From NCBI RefSeq assembly GCF_023746615.1, contig NZ_CP082275.1, positions 1,364,001-1,428,000 of the forward strand: 64,000 nt of DNA. The letters run 5' to 3'. A program made the position numbers and the translations under genes. The notes beneath the pieces were generated by a model that saw nothing but the letters and a program-made list of their open reading frames with translations, had not been told where the DNA came from and made no database searches. This document shows, piece after piece, positions 1 through 9,600 of this stretch (positions are counted from its first letter, which is position 1; each line of letters begins with the position of its first letter). Source of the DNA: Grimontia kaedaensis (GTDB lineage: Bacteria; Pseudomonadota; Gammaproteobacteria; Enterobacterales; Vibrionaceae).

Positions 1-1074
1 GCGATGGCAGCGACCAAATACCGTTTAGACATCAACCTTGCGCGCGTCTTGCTGAAGCCTTTTGGCAACAGGCCACAAATGGTGATGGCGGGTTTGATGA
101 TGATCACTGCTGTCTTCTCCATGTTCATGTCTAACACCGCAACAACGGCCATGATGCTGGCGATTCTGACGCCAATCCTTGCGGTATTTAAGCCAAATGA
201 TCCGGGCAAAATTGCGTTTGCACTCTCCATTCCTGTGGCGGCAAATATTGGGGGTATCGGTACCCCAATTGGTACACCACCAAACGCCATTGCTTTGAAA
301 TATCTGACGGGGGATAACCTCATTACTTTTGGCGAGTGGATGGCATTTGGTGTGCCATTTGTCATCGTCATGCTTTTGCTGGCGTGGGTTTTACTTTGCA
401 TACTGTTTCCGTCGGATGAAAACCAAATCTCCCTTTCAATTAAAGGACGCTTCCTGAAAACGCCGAAAGCTATCACCGTATACGTGACCTTTGCGGTTAC
501 TGTGCTTCTATGGTTGATGGGGTCAAGCCATGGCATGAACTCTTACACCGTTGCGTTGATACCTGTTGCTGTCTTCTCTATGACAGGCATCATCAATAAA
601 GAAGATCTGAAAAAGATTTCTTGGGATGTGCTCTGGCTGGTGTCAGGTGGTTTTGCATTGGGTCTGGCGCTGGATAAAACCGGACTGGCGGCGCTACTGG
701 TGAACAGCATTCCATTTGAAAACTACGCGCCGGAAATTGTGCTCCTTGGCGCAGCAGCATTATGTTTGCTGATGGCGAATTTTATGTCTCACACAGCAAC
801 GGCAAACTTGCTCATGCCGATTATGGCAGCGCTGGGTGTTTCTATGGTTTCGCTTTCGCCACTTGGCGGTGAAACCACATTGATCCTTGTAGTGACTTTC
901 GCCGCTTCACTAGGCATGTCTTTGCCAATCAGTACACCGCCGAATGCATTAGCGCATGCGACGGGTCATGTAAGTAGCAACCAAATGGCAAAAGTAGGTG
1001 TTATCTTGGGCGTGGTCGGTGTCGCGCTCAGTTTTGTGATGGTTTGGATACTCCGAATGGTCGAGTTCCTATAA
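1..1074 (+). CDS. DASS/SLC13-family anion:sodium symporter, 5'-truncated by the window edge
   Basis: This is the C-terminal part of an inner-membrane carrier of the divalent anion:sodium symporter family, which imports dicarboxylates, sulfate or related anions. The frame is open to base 1, so the gene starts upstream; about 357 residues are visible against 430-480 usual for the family. The two inverted-repeat signature motifs are present, SNTATTA near residue 43 followed by a GTPIGTPPNAIA segment, and SHTATAN near residue 263 followed by SLPISTPPNALA. These are the paired sodium/substrate hairpins of the fold. Eight or more hydrophobic helices are evident. A single-domain response regulator follows 17 bases after the stop, suggesting co-transcription. 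The exact substrate cannot be read from the sequence. Confidence 0.9.
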   Translation, partial: AMAATKYRLDINLARVLLKPFGNRPQMVMAGLMMITAVFSMFMSNTATTAMMLAILTPILAVFKPNDPGKIAFALSIPVAANIGGIGTPIGTPPNAIALKYLTGDNLITFGEWMAFGVPFVIVMLLLAWVLLCILFPSDENQISLSIKGRFLKTPKAITVYVTFAVTVLLWLMGSSHGMNSYTVALIPVAVFSMTGIINKEDLKKISWDVLWLVSGGFALGLALDKTGLAALLVNSIPFENYAPEIVLLGAAALCLLMANFMSHTATANLLMPIMAALGVSMVSLSPLGGETTLILVVTFAASLGMSLPISTPPNALAHATGHVSSNQMAKVGVILGVVGVALSFVMVWILRMVEFL

Positions 1075-1091
1075 CGATAAGAGGGAAACAG

Positions 1092-1565
1092 ATGGAAAAA
1101 GTAAACATCATTTGCGTTGATGATCAGCGTGAAGTGCTTAGTGCCGTGCTGAAAGATCTCTCTCCTCTGGCAGCCGCATTTCATATTGAAGACTGTGAAT
1201 CTGCTGATGAAGCACTTGAACTGATTGATGAGTTGGATGCAGAAGGCGAGCATGTTGCATTAATCATCTCCGACCACGTGATGCCAGAGAAAACCGGTGT
1301 GGAGCTGTTAACTGAAGTGTCGCTCGATCCCCGTTTTCGTTTTACCCGCAAAGTCTTGCTGACGGGGCAGGCCACACATGCTGACACCATTGAAGCCATC
1401 AACAGTGCCAGTATCGAGCGCTATCTCGAAAAACCGTGGGATGCTGAAGAACTGCTCAGTTCGGCAAAACGGCTGGTGACACAGTATGTTTTTGACGCTG
1501 GGCTGGACTACCGCGAGTTCCCTGATGTGCTGGATACACAGGTTGTATTAGATAGATTGAAGTAA
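1092..1565 (+). CDS. Stand-alone response regulator (receiver domain only)
   Basis: A 157-residue protein consisting of a CheY-like receiver domain plus about 30 extra residues. The acidic pair DD follows IICV near residue 10, the phospho-acceptor Asp lies in ISDHVMP near residue 60, the conserved Thr is in LLTGQA and the Lys in EKPW. No DNA-binding or enzymatic output domain is present, so it must signal by protein contact. An upstream in-frame start exists at 1044, but ATG 1092 is preceded by GAGGGAAA at ideal spacing and gives the normal receiver N-terminus. It lies 17 bases behind the DASS transporter. No partner histidine kinase is in the window. Confidence 0.85.
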   Translation: MEKVNIICVDDQREVLSAVLKDLSPLAAAFHIEDCESADEALELIDELDAEGEHVALIISDHVMPEKTGVELLTEVSLDPRFRFTRKVLLTGQATHADTIEAINSASIERYLEKPWDAEELLSSAKRLVTQYVFDAGLDYREFPDVLDTQVVLDRLK

Positions 1566-1580
1566 TTCCTCAGATTTTGG

Positions 1581-1612
1581 TTGACCTTGGAGTAGGCTCC
1601 AAGGTTTACACT
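1581..1612 (+). promoter_or_regulatory. MerR/ZntR-type metal-responsive promoter and operator
   Basis: The -35 TTGACC (1581-1586) and -10 TACACT (1607-1612) are separated by 20 bp, the overlong spacer typical of MerR-family activated promoters. The spacer is covered by a perfect 9+9 dyad, ACCTTGGAG-TAGG-CTCCAAGGT (1584-1605). It lies 31 bases before the metal ATPase start. This architecture implies control by a ZntR/CadR-type regulator; none is encoded in the window. Confidence 0.88.
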
Positions 1613-1643
1613 GAATATGAAATTTGGTTAAGGAGATAAACCT

Positions 1644-4046
1644 ATGTGCCATTCATGTCATTCAGTGAAATGCCAAAACCCAGTGCAACACAGTACTAAA
1701 CCTGAATCTAAGCTCGATACTTGCTGTTCGTCAGCGACGGTGATTGAGACCAGCTGCTCGACGACAGAGGTGACGGACGGAGATACTGACGATCCGGCGC
1801 CCCAAGGCTGTTGCAGCAGTCAAACATGCAGCAGCCAATCTCAACATTCTACTACCCCTTCTGAACCAACGCCTTCAGCGGACAGCCTCCAATGGCGTGT
1901 CACCAATATGGATTGTCCAAGCTGTGCCAATAAGCTTGAAACCGCGCTAAAAGGCATCGGTGGGGTTGAATCTGCACAAGTCCGCTTTGCGACCGAAAAA
2001 CTCATCGTCACCCTTAACCAAGCTGACAGCGATTCGCTGAAAGCTAAGATTGAAGCTAAGGCCGCAAAAACAGGTTTTCCCTTGCTTGACCTGACAGGAA
2101 GTAACCCGCCCGAAACAGAATCTGGCTGGCTTGCTACCTTGAAAAAGGACGGGTTATTAATCTCTCTCATCGCGGTGATGACATTTGCCGCGATGTTGTC
2201 TCAGTGGATGCCAGACGCTGGCACTGCGTTGTTCACATTGGCGACAGTGCTCGGTCTCATCCCAATTGTGAAGAAAGCTATTACCCTTGGACGCTCCGGC
2301 TCGCCATTCTCAATTGAAACTCTGATGTCGATTGCCGCGTTCGGTGCTCTTTATCTGGGTGAAACCGTTGAAGCTGCCATGGTGTTAGTCCTGTTCCTGA
2401 TTGGCGAACGGTTGGAAGGTTATGCTTCTGCAAAAGCGCGTGCAGGCATTCAAGCGCTGATGGCATTGGTACCTGAAACGGTGATCCGAATATTTGAAGA
2501 TGGCAGAAAAGAGTCTGTCTCCGTGTCTTCTTTGCAGCCGGGACACATCATCGAAATTGCCCCAGGGGGCAGGTTGCCAGCCGATGCACACTTAAAAAAT
2601 GACATTGCAGCCTTTGATATGAGCGCCCTGACAGGAGAGTCCATTCCCGTAGAAAGACAGCAAGGCGAAAAAGTTCTTGCAGGCTCACTAGCCGTCGATC
2701 GTCTGGTTTCTTTGGAAGTCGTGTCAAAACAAGGTGAAAGTGCCATCGACCGCATTCTGAATTTGATTGAAGATGCAGAATCGCGCCGCGCGCCCGTTGA
2801 AAGATTTATCGACCGATTCAGCCGCTGGTACACGCCACTGATGATTGTGCTTGCCGCGCTGGTGGTGGTGATCCCGCCAGTGATGTTCGGTGAAAGTTGG
2901 GATACATGGATCTATCGCGGTTTGGCACTATTGCTGATTGCCTGTCCTTGTGCGTTGGTTATTTCCACGCCTGCGGCGATGACATCTGGTCTCGCGACGG
3001 CAGCGAGGCACGGAGCGCTCATCAAAGGTGGCGCTGCGCTTGAAGCCCTGAGTAAAGTGGAATGGGTAGCTTTTGATAAAACAGGCACACTGACAGAAGG
3101 TAAGCCAGTTGTTACTGATGTACTTAGCTGGGAAAGTAATGAAAACGTGCTTCTGGCCCAAGCCGCAGCGGTAGAGCAAGGTTCTCATCATCCATTAGCA
3201 AAAGCCGTGCTTGAAGCGGCCAATACAAAAGGGGTGGCTACTCTTACCGCTGAGAATGTTCTTGCCACGGCAGGTAAAGGCGTTTCGGGTGAAGTGGAGG
3301 GTAAGCGCATTGAAGTGCTGGCCCTCGACAAATTGGATGAGCATTACTTGGTCGGTAACGAGCGACAAAAAGCCGCACAACAGATTGCTGACCAAGGCAA
3401 AACCGTCGCAATTGTGTTTGTTGATGGCATTGCAAGCGGTGCATTGGCATGGCGAGATGAATTGAGGGCAACCGCTAAAATAACAGTGAATGCGCTTAAC
3501 AACGCTGGTGTCCGCTCTGTGATGCTAACCGGGGACAACCCTCATGCTGCTGCCGGATTGGCAGGAAGTTTGAACATGGAGTACAGGGCGGGATTGATGC
3601 CGGAAGGCAAAGTCGATGCTATCCATGAAATTGCGCTAAAACACTGCGTGGCGATGGTCGGAGATGGTATTAACGACGCACCCGCTATGAAGTCAGCTAC
3701 CATCGGTATTGCGATGGGCGGCGGTACAGATGTGGCGTTGGAAACTGCCGACATTGCGCTCAGTCAGAACCGTATTGAACAAATCCCAGCTGTGATAGCA
3801 CTTTCCCGCGCTACGATGCGCAATGTTCGACAAAACGTTGCTTTGGCGGTGGGTTTAAAAGCGGTATTTTTGGTGACCAGTGTGCTCGGCTTCACGGGGT
3901 TATGGGTTGCGGTACTCGCTGACAGCGGAGCAACGGCTATCGTGACGTTAAACGCATTGAGACTGCTGCGGTTTAAAGACAAGGGCAACGTTGGCGATAG
4001 TAACGATAGAGTCGGTGAAACTTACCGCGGTCTCAAATCTGTTTAA
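1644..4046 (+). CDS. zntA: Heavy-metal translocating P1B-type ATPase (Zn/Cd/Pb exporter)
   Basis: An 800-residue inner-membrane pump that exports divalent soft metals using ATP. Order of domains: a Cys-rich N-tail (residues 1-70, many CC, CSS and CHSC clusters); an HMA metal-binding domain with NMDCPSCANK near residue 90; transmembrane segments; the actuator loop with TGES near residue 330; the CPC metal-site helix (ACPCALV near residue 434); DKTGT phosphorylation site near residue 478; HHPLAKA; and the GDGINDAP hinge. CPC plus the extra Cys-rich tail indicates the Zn/Cd/Pb subgroup rather than copper. The start has an AAGGAGAT Shine-Dalgarno. The MerR-type promoter directly upstream supports induction by the exported metal. 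The gene appears monocistronic. Confidence 0.93.
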   Translation: MCHSCHSVKCQNPVQHSTKPESKLDTCCSSATVIETSCSTTEVTDGDTDDPAPQGCCSSQTCSSQSQHSTTPSEPTPSADSLQWRVTNMDCPSCANKLETALKGIGGVESAQVRFATEKLIVTLNQADSDSLKAKIEAKAAKTGFPLLDLTGSNPPETESGWLATLKKDGLLISLIAVMTFAAMLSQWMPDAGTALFTLATVLGLIPIVKKAITLGRSGSPFSIETLMSIAAFGALYLGETVEAAMVLVLFLIGERLEGYASAKARAGIQALMALVPETVIRIFEDGRKESVSVSSLQPGHIIEIAPGGRLPADAHLKNDIAAFDMSALTGESIPVERQQGEKVLAGSLAVDRLVSLEVVSKQGESAIDRILNLIEDAESRRAPVERFIDRFSRWYTPLMIVLAALVVVIPPVMFGESWDTWIYRGLALLLIACPCALVISTPAAMTSGLATAARHGALIKGGAALEALSKVEWVAFDKTGTLTEGKPVVTDVLSWESNENVLLAQAAAVEQGSHHPLAKAVLEAANTKGVATLTAENVLATAGKGVSGEVEGKRIEVLALDKLDEHYLVGNERQKAAQQIADQGKTVAIVFVDGIASGALAWRDELRATAKITVNALNNAGVRSVMLTGDNPHAAAGLAGSLNMEYRAGLMPEGKVDAIHEIALKHCVAMVGDGINDAPAMKSATIGIAMGGGTDVALETADIALSQNRIEQIPAVIALSRATMRNVRQNVALAVGLKAVFLVTSVLGFTGLWVAVLADSGATAIVTLNALRLLRFKDKGNVGDSNDRVGETYRGLKSV

Positions 4047-4113
4047 GTGATATTTGTCACCAATATGTGCAATGTAATGAAATGAAATTTTCATTGAAGT
4101 GACTCTCGTCACG
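4046..4113 (+). promoter_or_regulatory. Paired CRP-like sites upstream of udp (possible CRP-CytR promoter)
   Basis: Two CRP-like palindromes, AGTGATATTTGTCACC (4046-4061) and AGTGACTCTCGTCACG (4098-4113), have centres 52 bp apart. That spacing matches the CRP-CytR-CRP promoters of nucleoside genes in enteric bacteria. A possible -10 TATGGT (4134-4139) would place the proximal site near -41. A TGCAAT half-site between them could serve CytR. CytR involvement is inference. Confidence 0.6.
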
Positions 4114-4228
4114 TTAATATTCTTTGTTGGCAGTATGGTGGGAGCATAGATTTTTGCTCCCGCCAAGAGGAGCTTTTGTTATCACTGATGTCGGTCCTAA
4201 AAACGTTGACCGATGAAAGGAGCCAATA

Positions 4229-4996
4229 ATGACCGAGCAAACTGTTTTCCACCTGGGCGTTAACCTATCTGATCTTGAGGGCGCAACCATGGCGATTATT
4301 CCGGGCGACCCAGCGCGTGTGGAGAAAATTGCAGCCCTGATGGATTCGCCTAAGTTCCTGGCTAGCCATCGAGAGTATACCTTATTCCTGGGTAAGCTGG
4401 ATGGACAGTCAGTGGTGGTTTGTTCAACCGGTATTGGCGGCCCTTCAACGTCGATTGCAGTCGAAGAGTTGGCGCAACTGGGTGTTCGCACCTTCCTTCG
4501 TGTTGGTACCACAGGCGCGATTCAGCCACACATCAATGTGGGCGACATCATTGTGACCACTGGCTCAGTTCGCCTTGATGGTGCGAGCCTGCATTTCGCG
4601 CCAATGGAATTCCCTGCGGTTTCTGATTTTGATGTCACCACCGTGATGAAGCAGGCGGCAGATGAATCAGGCGCAGCCGTGCACACTGGTGTAACTGCCT
4701 CAAGCGATACTTTCTACCCAGGCCAGGAACGCTACGACACCTTCAGCGGCCGCGTTAGACGTCACTTCCAGGGATCCATGGAAGAGTGGCAAGCAATGGG
4801 CGTATTGAACTTTGAAATGGAATCAGCAACGCTATTAACCATGTGCGCAAGCTCTGGTTTGAAGGCGGGTTGTGTTGCGGGTGTTATCGTAAACCGCACA
4901 CAAAAAGAAATCCCGAATCCGGAATCCATGGCAGAAACCGAAGCACGTTCTATCAAAGTGGTTGTGGAATCTGCGCGTAAATTGCTGAATGCATAA
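4229..4996 (+). CDS. udp: Uridine phosphorylase
   Basis: A 255-residue cytoplasmic enzyme of the NP-I phosphorylase family that splits uridine with phosphate into uracil and ribose-1-phosphate for pyrimidine salvage. The length matches the enteric enzyme. Visible signatures are the phosphate-binding GDPARV segment near residue 26, STGIGGPS near residue 68, RVGTTGAIQ near residue 90, and FEMESATLL plus VIVNRTQKEIPNPE near the C-terminus, which are typical of uridine rather than purine phosphorylase. AAAGGAGCC precedes the ATG. It is monocistronic, with CRP-like sites upstream and a strong terminator downstream. Confidence 0.95.
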   Translation: MTEQTVFHLGVNLSDLEGATMAIIPGDPARVEKIAALMDSPKFLASHREYTLFLGKLDGQSVVVCSTGIGGPSTSIAVEELAQLGVRTFLRVGTTGAIQPHINVGDIIVTTGSVRLDGASLHFAPMEFPAVSDFDVTTVMKQAADESGAAVHTGVTASSDTFYPGQERYDTFSGRVRRHFQGSMEEWQAMGVLNFEMESATLLTMCASSGLKAGCVAGVIVNRTQKEIPNPESMAETEARSIKVVVESARKLLNA

Positions 4997-5023
4997 CCGC
5001 TGGATTCGGTAGAGTCCAAAAAG

Positions 5024-5051
5024 AAAGCCGACGCAAATGCGTCGGCTTTTT
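5024..5051 (+). terminator. Rho-independent terminator after udp
   Basis: An 11-bp GC-rich stem AAAGCCGACGC (5024-5034) pairs with 5039-5049 around an AAAT loop and runs into TTTTT. It lies between the convergent udp and CARF-nuclease genes and may work in both directions. Confidence 0.9.
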
Positions 5052-5075
5052 GTGTGTGTTTTATAGCTGAACGAA

Positions 5076-6245
5076 TCAGTCAAACAGACCTTTATCGTGA
5101 CCGCCTGCGCGAAGGAACCACTCGTGAAGATGAGTTTTCAGATCGCCTAGTTGATCAGGGCCAATCAATGCCAAGCCCAAATCTGTTGCACGGGTGATGT
5201 CGTGGTGACGCAGAGGGCGGAAGCTAACCAGCATGGCACGCGCTTGAAGACCACCAAGAAGGTCGCGAATCGATTCCAACTTATACAAAGTGTCATCGCC
5301 GTCACTCGACATGCCTTTGGTCTTGCATTCAATGATGTGAAGTTTGTTGTTCACAACAGTCGCGACATCAAGCTCGTTACGCACTTCTTTGTCGCCGATT
5401 TGTCGGTAAACCTGCACACCCAAAGACAAATCCTGAATTGTCAGCAGCTCACGCTTAATCTCTTCAACAATGTGGTGAACATACCACTCCAGCCATTCAC
5501 CGTTAGCAAACCGACGAGCCGCTTCACTTGAGAATGTCAGTACACCATTCTGGTAAGTCGAGAGGCCAGCATCGGTCAGGTCATCAATCAGCATGCCCAG
5601 TTCGCGATAGCCTTGTTGTTTGTCGCTCAGCTCAACATCCAACTTTTGCGCTTTACGACAGGTAGTCGCCAGGTAGTTGAGGGTTGCGAGACCTGGGCCT
5701 AATTCGTAGGCATTGCTTGCCCACTTATGGCCAACGGTTTCAATCGTGGTGTCCAGCACAGTGCGAATATCGTCTTCAGGCAGCTCACAGCGAGCACCAA
5801 AAATGGTCAGGTAATCGCTGATGTTTATGTGGTCTTCTACTTGTTCTTGCCCACGGCCATACGGGTATAGCCAGCAGAGCTCATCGCTGAAAGGCTCAAT
5901 CACGTAAATCGGCCAGTTGTAGGTGCGGAAAATTTCGTAGGCGGTCAAAAGGCGGTGACGCAACCCACAGCTGGCGTTGAAAAACACTTCAGTCCCTTCA
6001 TCTTTCAAACGGCTGGCAAGCTCTTCAATCTTCCCTTTAATGAGAGGGATATTGATATCTGAAGGGATCAGGAAAAACTCAGTTTCGAAACCTTTTGGGG
6101 TAAGAACCTGACTCAACTGCTCATACTGTGAACGTTGGCATTCAACACCAATGAAAATCACTTTTTCGGCCTTGAACTTTCGGTGCAGCAAGGCTGTGAC
6201 CAATCGGACGGGGTCTTGGTCAATGATACCGACATGTGTGGCCAT
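5076..6245 (-). CDS. Stand-alone CARF-domain nuclease (DUF1887, Card1/VC1899-like)
   Basis: A 389-residue protein of the DUF1887 family, whose structural reference is Vibrio cholerae VC1899. The N-terminal half is a CARF-type Rossmann fold (VIFIGVE near residue 31, FNASCGLRHRL near residue 90). The middle is a winged-helix-like linker. The C-terminus is a PD-(D/E)XK nuclease core with NELDVA near residue 291 and IIECKTKG near residue 306. In the related Card1/Can2 proteins the CARF domain binds cyclic tetra-adenylate made by type III CRISPR and switches on the nuclease. No CRISPR array, Cas10 or cyclase is in this window, so its activating signal is unknown. GGAGA precedes the ATG. It is transcribed convergently with udp. 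Confidence 0.82.
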   Translation of the reverse strand: MATHVGIIDQDPVRLVTALLHRKFKAEKVIFIGVECQRSQYEQLSQVLTPKGFETEFFLIPSDINIPLIKGKIEELASRLKDEGTEVFFNASCGLRHRLLTAYEIFRTYNWPIYVIEPFSDELCWLYPYGRGQEQVEDHINISDYLTIFGARCELPEDDIRTVLDTTIETVGHKWASNAYELGPGLATLNYLATTCRKAQKLDVELSDKQQGYRELGMLIDDLTDAGLSTYQNGVLTFSSEAARRFANGEWLEWYVHHIVEEIKRELLTIQDLSLGVQVYRQIGDKEVRNELDVATVVNNKLHIIECKTKGMSSDGDDTLYKLESIRDLLGGLQARAMLVSFRPLRHHDITRATDLGLALIGPDQLGDLKTHLHEWFLRAGGHDKGLFD

Positions 6246-6632
6246 ATATTCTCCATTAGGACACGGTAACGACGTTAATTCGCACTCATCCTTCGTTGTT
6301 CTTCAACACAATATCTGGGCTATGAACGGAATATTCAAGTAGTTAGTCCTCATATTCTTATGAAAAGTACGGTTGTTTTACGCATATGTATGAGTCAAAC
6401 AAGAAAAGTTCCCAAGAATAGTCCTCGTTTCCTAATCTTAAAAGTGTCATTTGTGTCAGTAAGGAGATGGAATTGCATGAAATTCTGTCTCATTAATTCT
6501 CAATATTGAGCAATGAATGAAACTAGCTTGGTAGACATAAGACACTAGTCATCTCGCTGGTTAAACTCTATGCACAATAGTTAAAGACATGGATTCGCAT
6601 AGGAAAATGCGGACAAAGTTTGGGAAAGATAT
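6246..6632. other. Intergenic leader region between divergent CARF nuclease and giant adhesin
   Basis: An AT-rich spacer of 387 bp that must hold divergent promoters for the CARF nuclease and the adhesin. I saw no confident operator or RNA gene. The adhesin start at 6633 is preceded by GGGAAAGA. Confidence 0.5.
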
Positions 6633-9600
6633 ATGATTGGTCATGAGTTCGATGTCGGTTTTAACGTCGACAGGGTGGATGGACAAGCGTACTTGGTTTC
6701 TGATGATGCACGGATTATCAGTCTTCGCGCGGGCATGCAAATTGCGCCAAACCAAGTCGTTCTAACAAATGAAAACAGTTCCGTTGTGGTAAGCGGCAAA
6801 GATCAGCGCTTTGCGTTCGACGGAAAATGTGCTTCCTGTTTAGTCCCTCTCGGTGACTCCGATGTTGAACAATATGCTGCTACCCACAGCGTGACTTTCA
6901 ATGGCGACGCGCTGAACGAAGAAATCCCTCTCGATATCGATGTCGCTCAACTGCAACAGCTGATCTTAGAGGGCGTTGACCCAACTGAAGTCTTCGAAGA
7001 AACCGCAGCAGGCGAGGGCGGAGGCTCAGCTAATGCCGGCTTTATCGTGGTTGACTACGGTTATGCTGCCACGCTGGCTGAAGCTGGCTTTGATACCACT
7101 GGCCCACTTGGCGGATTGAACAATACCGAAGATTTTCTCGGTGCTGACGACGATGGTACCGGCAGCATTACAGGTGACGATGACGGAGATGGCGGACCAA
7201 CGCCAGGACCTGGGCCAACACCAGGACCTGGGCCAACACCAGTGCCTGGGCCAACACCAGGACCTGGTCCCACACCTGTGGATATTGACGCTGAGGGTGG
7301 CCAGCGCGCCTCGCTGTCAGTCACAGAAGGTGACTTAGACGACAGCCCATATGGTTCGCCAGATACCACCAATTTCACGATTGAAGCGGGTACCGAAGCA
7401 CTGGTCCCCGGTACGCTGCAAATTGCTACCACCGAATGGGTGGCTGTGCAGGCAGAGCTTGCTGAAATTACCTCTAATGGAGAGGCGGTGGTCTTTACCC
7501 GTCAAACCAGCCTTGATGCCAATGGCGTTCTCACGTTAACTCTGACAGGCGCCGTTAGTGGTGAAGACGTGGTTGAACTGGTGATCACTGCAGCGCAAAG
7601 CGGTAATGATCTCAACATCAATGCCACACTGACTCAAAATGGCCCGCTTGATCACACCACAGGTTCAGGGACTTACGTCAACATTGATGGCGACAAAATT
7701 TCGATCAATCTGCCGCTGCAAGTCGCGGATACTGGCGGCGACCTGATGCAAAGCCCAGCGCAATTGACGCTGGAAAGCAATGATGGTGCAGCGGCGATAA
7801 TCGGAGAAGCGACCGTTGAACTGACTGAAGTGGCAGCATCAGCGACCGATAACACCGCCACCACCTCAGACGGTGTTGATCTGGGCAGTGACAGCATTGC
7901 CAGCGTGAACTTTGACGCAGCGGCAGCAGAAGCGCAGTTCGCCGGCATTACCAGTCATGGTCAGCCAACCGTGGTTGATACCTCAGTGTCTGGTGTGATT
8001 ACGCTTTACACCGATAACGGTGGTACGCCGGAAAAAGTCCTCGAGATATCGCTCAAACCTTCCGATACTGCGGGAGAGCCTGCTGAATATACAGTCACTC
8101 AATACCATCCGTTTGACCAACATGGCGACAGTGACGGCGACGGCGATAACGACAGCACTACCTTCACCTTCCCGTTTACAGTGACAGATGCCGACGGTGA
8201 TATCAGTAACGAATCGGACGTGTCGTTCAAGCTGATCGACGGTGAAGTGGCGCATGGTGGAGAGCGCACAGATGACGACGGTAATCCACTTGACCTCATC
8301 GAGCTGCAAGAACAGAACACGCCGGTGAACTCGGCAACGTCCCATTCTCAATCTGGCACTGTCACCATTGATGCTGCGACGGATAGACTCGATCCGACTT
8401 CGGTTAGGCTTGAACAACTCGATACGCTGAAAACAGAGTTGGAAGAGCTCACCAATAATGATGGCGATCCTATCGACAGCGTAGTGGTGAATGAGACCAC
8501 CGATGCTGATGGCAACCCAACTTATGTTGTTGTCGCCAGTTTTAATGGTGTCACGGCGCTGGAAATTGAAATTTCCGCTCAGCAAGGTTCAGATGGTTTG
8601 GGTGTCGTTCTTGACACTCAAATCACCCAATATGTACCGTTGATTCACCCTCAGGATCCGAGCTCAGAGAACACCTCAGGCCTTGTCACGGCTGACGGTG
8701 AGCAAATTATGGTCAAAGTGCCTGTGCAGGTTGCAGACACGGATGGCGATCTGCTGGTCGATCCAACGGATCCTAATATCGAAGCGCCCCGCGTTATCAG
8801 CTTCGTAGTCGTAGATGACAACTCAACCACGTTTGGTTTCGGTACCAGTGATGGTGTGATCGTCGAAGAGAGCAGTATTGATGATGGCACTGGTTCTAAC
8901 CAAGGCTCAAAAGCAAGTGGTACGCTCAATATTGACACGACAGACGAAGACGGTAATCCGCTTTCGGTGGAGATAACTAAACCCAATGGTGACGTCGTCG
9001 AAGACTACAGGTTAGATACGACGGACTATGTTAAGTACGCTGATGGTTCACCAGTACAAGCCAGCGGATTTCCCATTTTCCTTGAACAGCGCCCAGTAAG
9101 CGACGCATATCCGAAAACTTACTTCGGCACGGCTGATGATGGTTCAGGGGATAATCGTGATGTTATGAAGTTTACCTTCAATCAAGATGGCACCTTTGAA
9201 TTCGAGCTACTGTCAGCGATTGATCATGCGCCAGGCGATGGCAATAACGAAGCCGTGTTTAGCCTCAAGGCATACACAGTCGATGCAGACGGCGATGAAT
9301 CTCCACGAATCAACGTTCCAATCACCGTGGTTGATGACGTGCCTCACATGGAAGGTAACATTGCGCTGAATCTCGACAATGACGGTTCAGGTACCTTTAC
9401 TGCGACCATTGATGTTCTGGCTCTGCAAGATCCAAGCTCGTTACCGGGAATTGAAGATCTTGCGGGAGCTGATGGCCCAACTTTGATTTCCCGTATTCAC
9501 AACGGTATTGAGTGGGTAGACGTCTCATTAACCCGATCATCGACCTTCGATATTTTCTCATCAACCGATCCAAGCAAAAAGCTCGGAACGATCTCTATCG

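Noticed and set aside
4098..4113. A terminator hairpin after zntA made by the AGTGA/TCACG dyad
   Set aside because: Stem too short and no T run; spacing to a second identical dyad fits CRP sites better.
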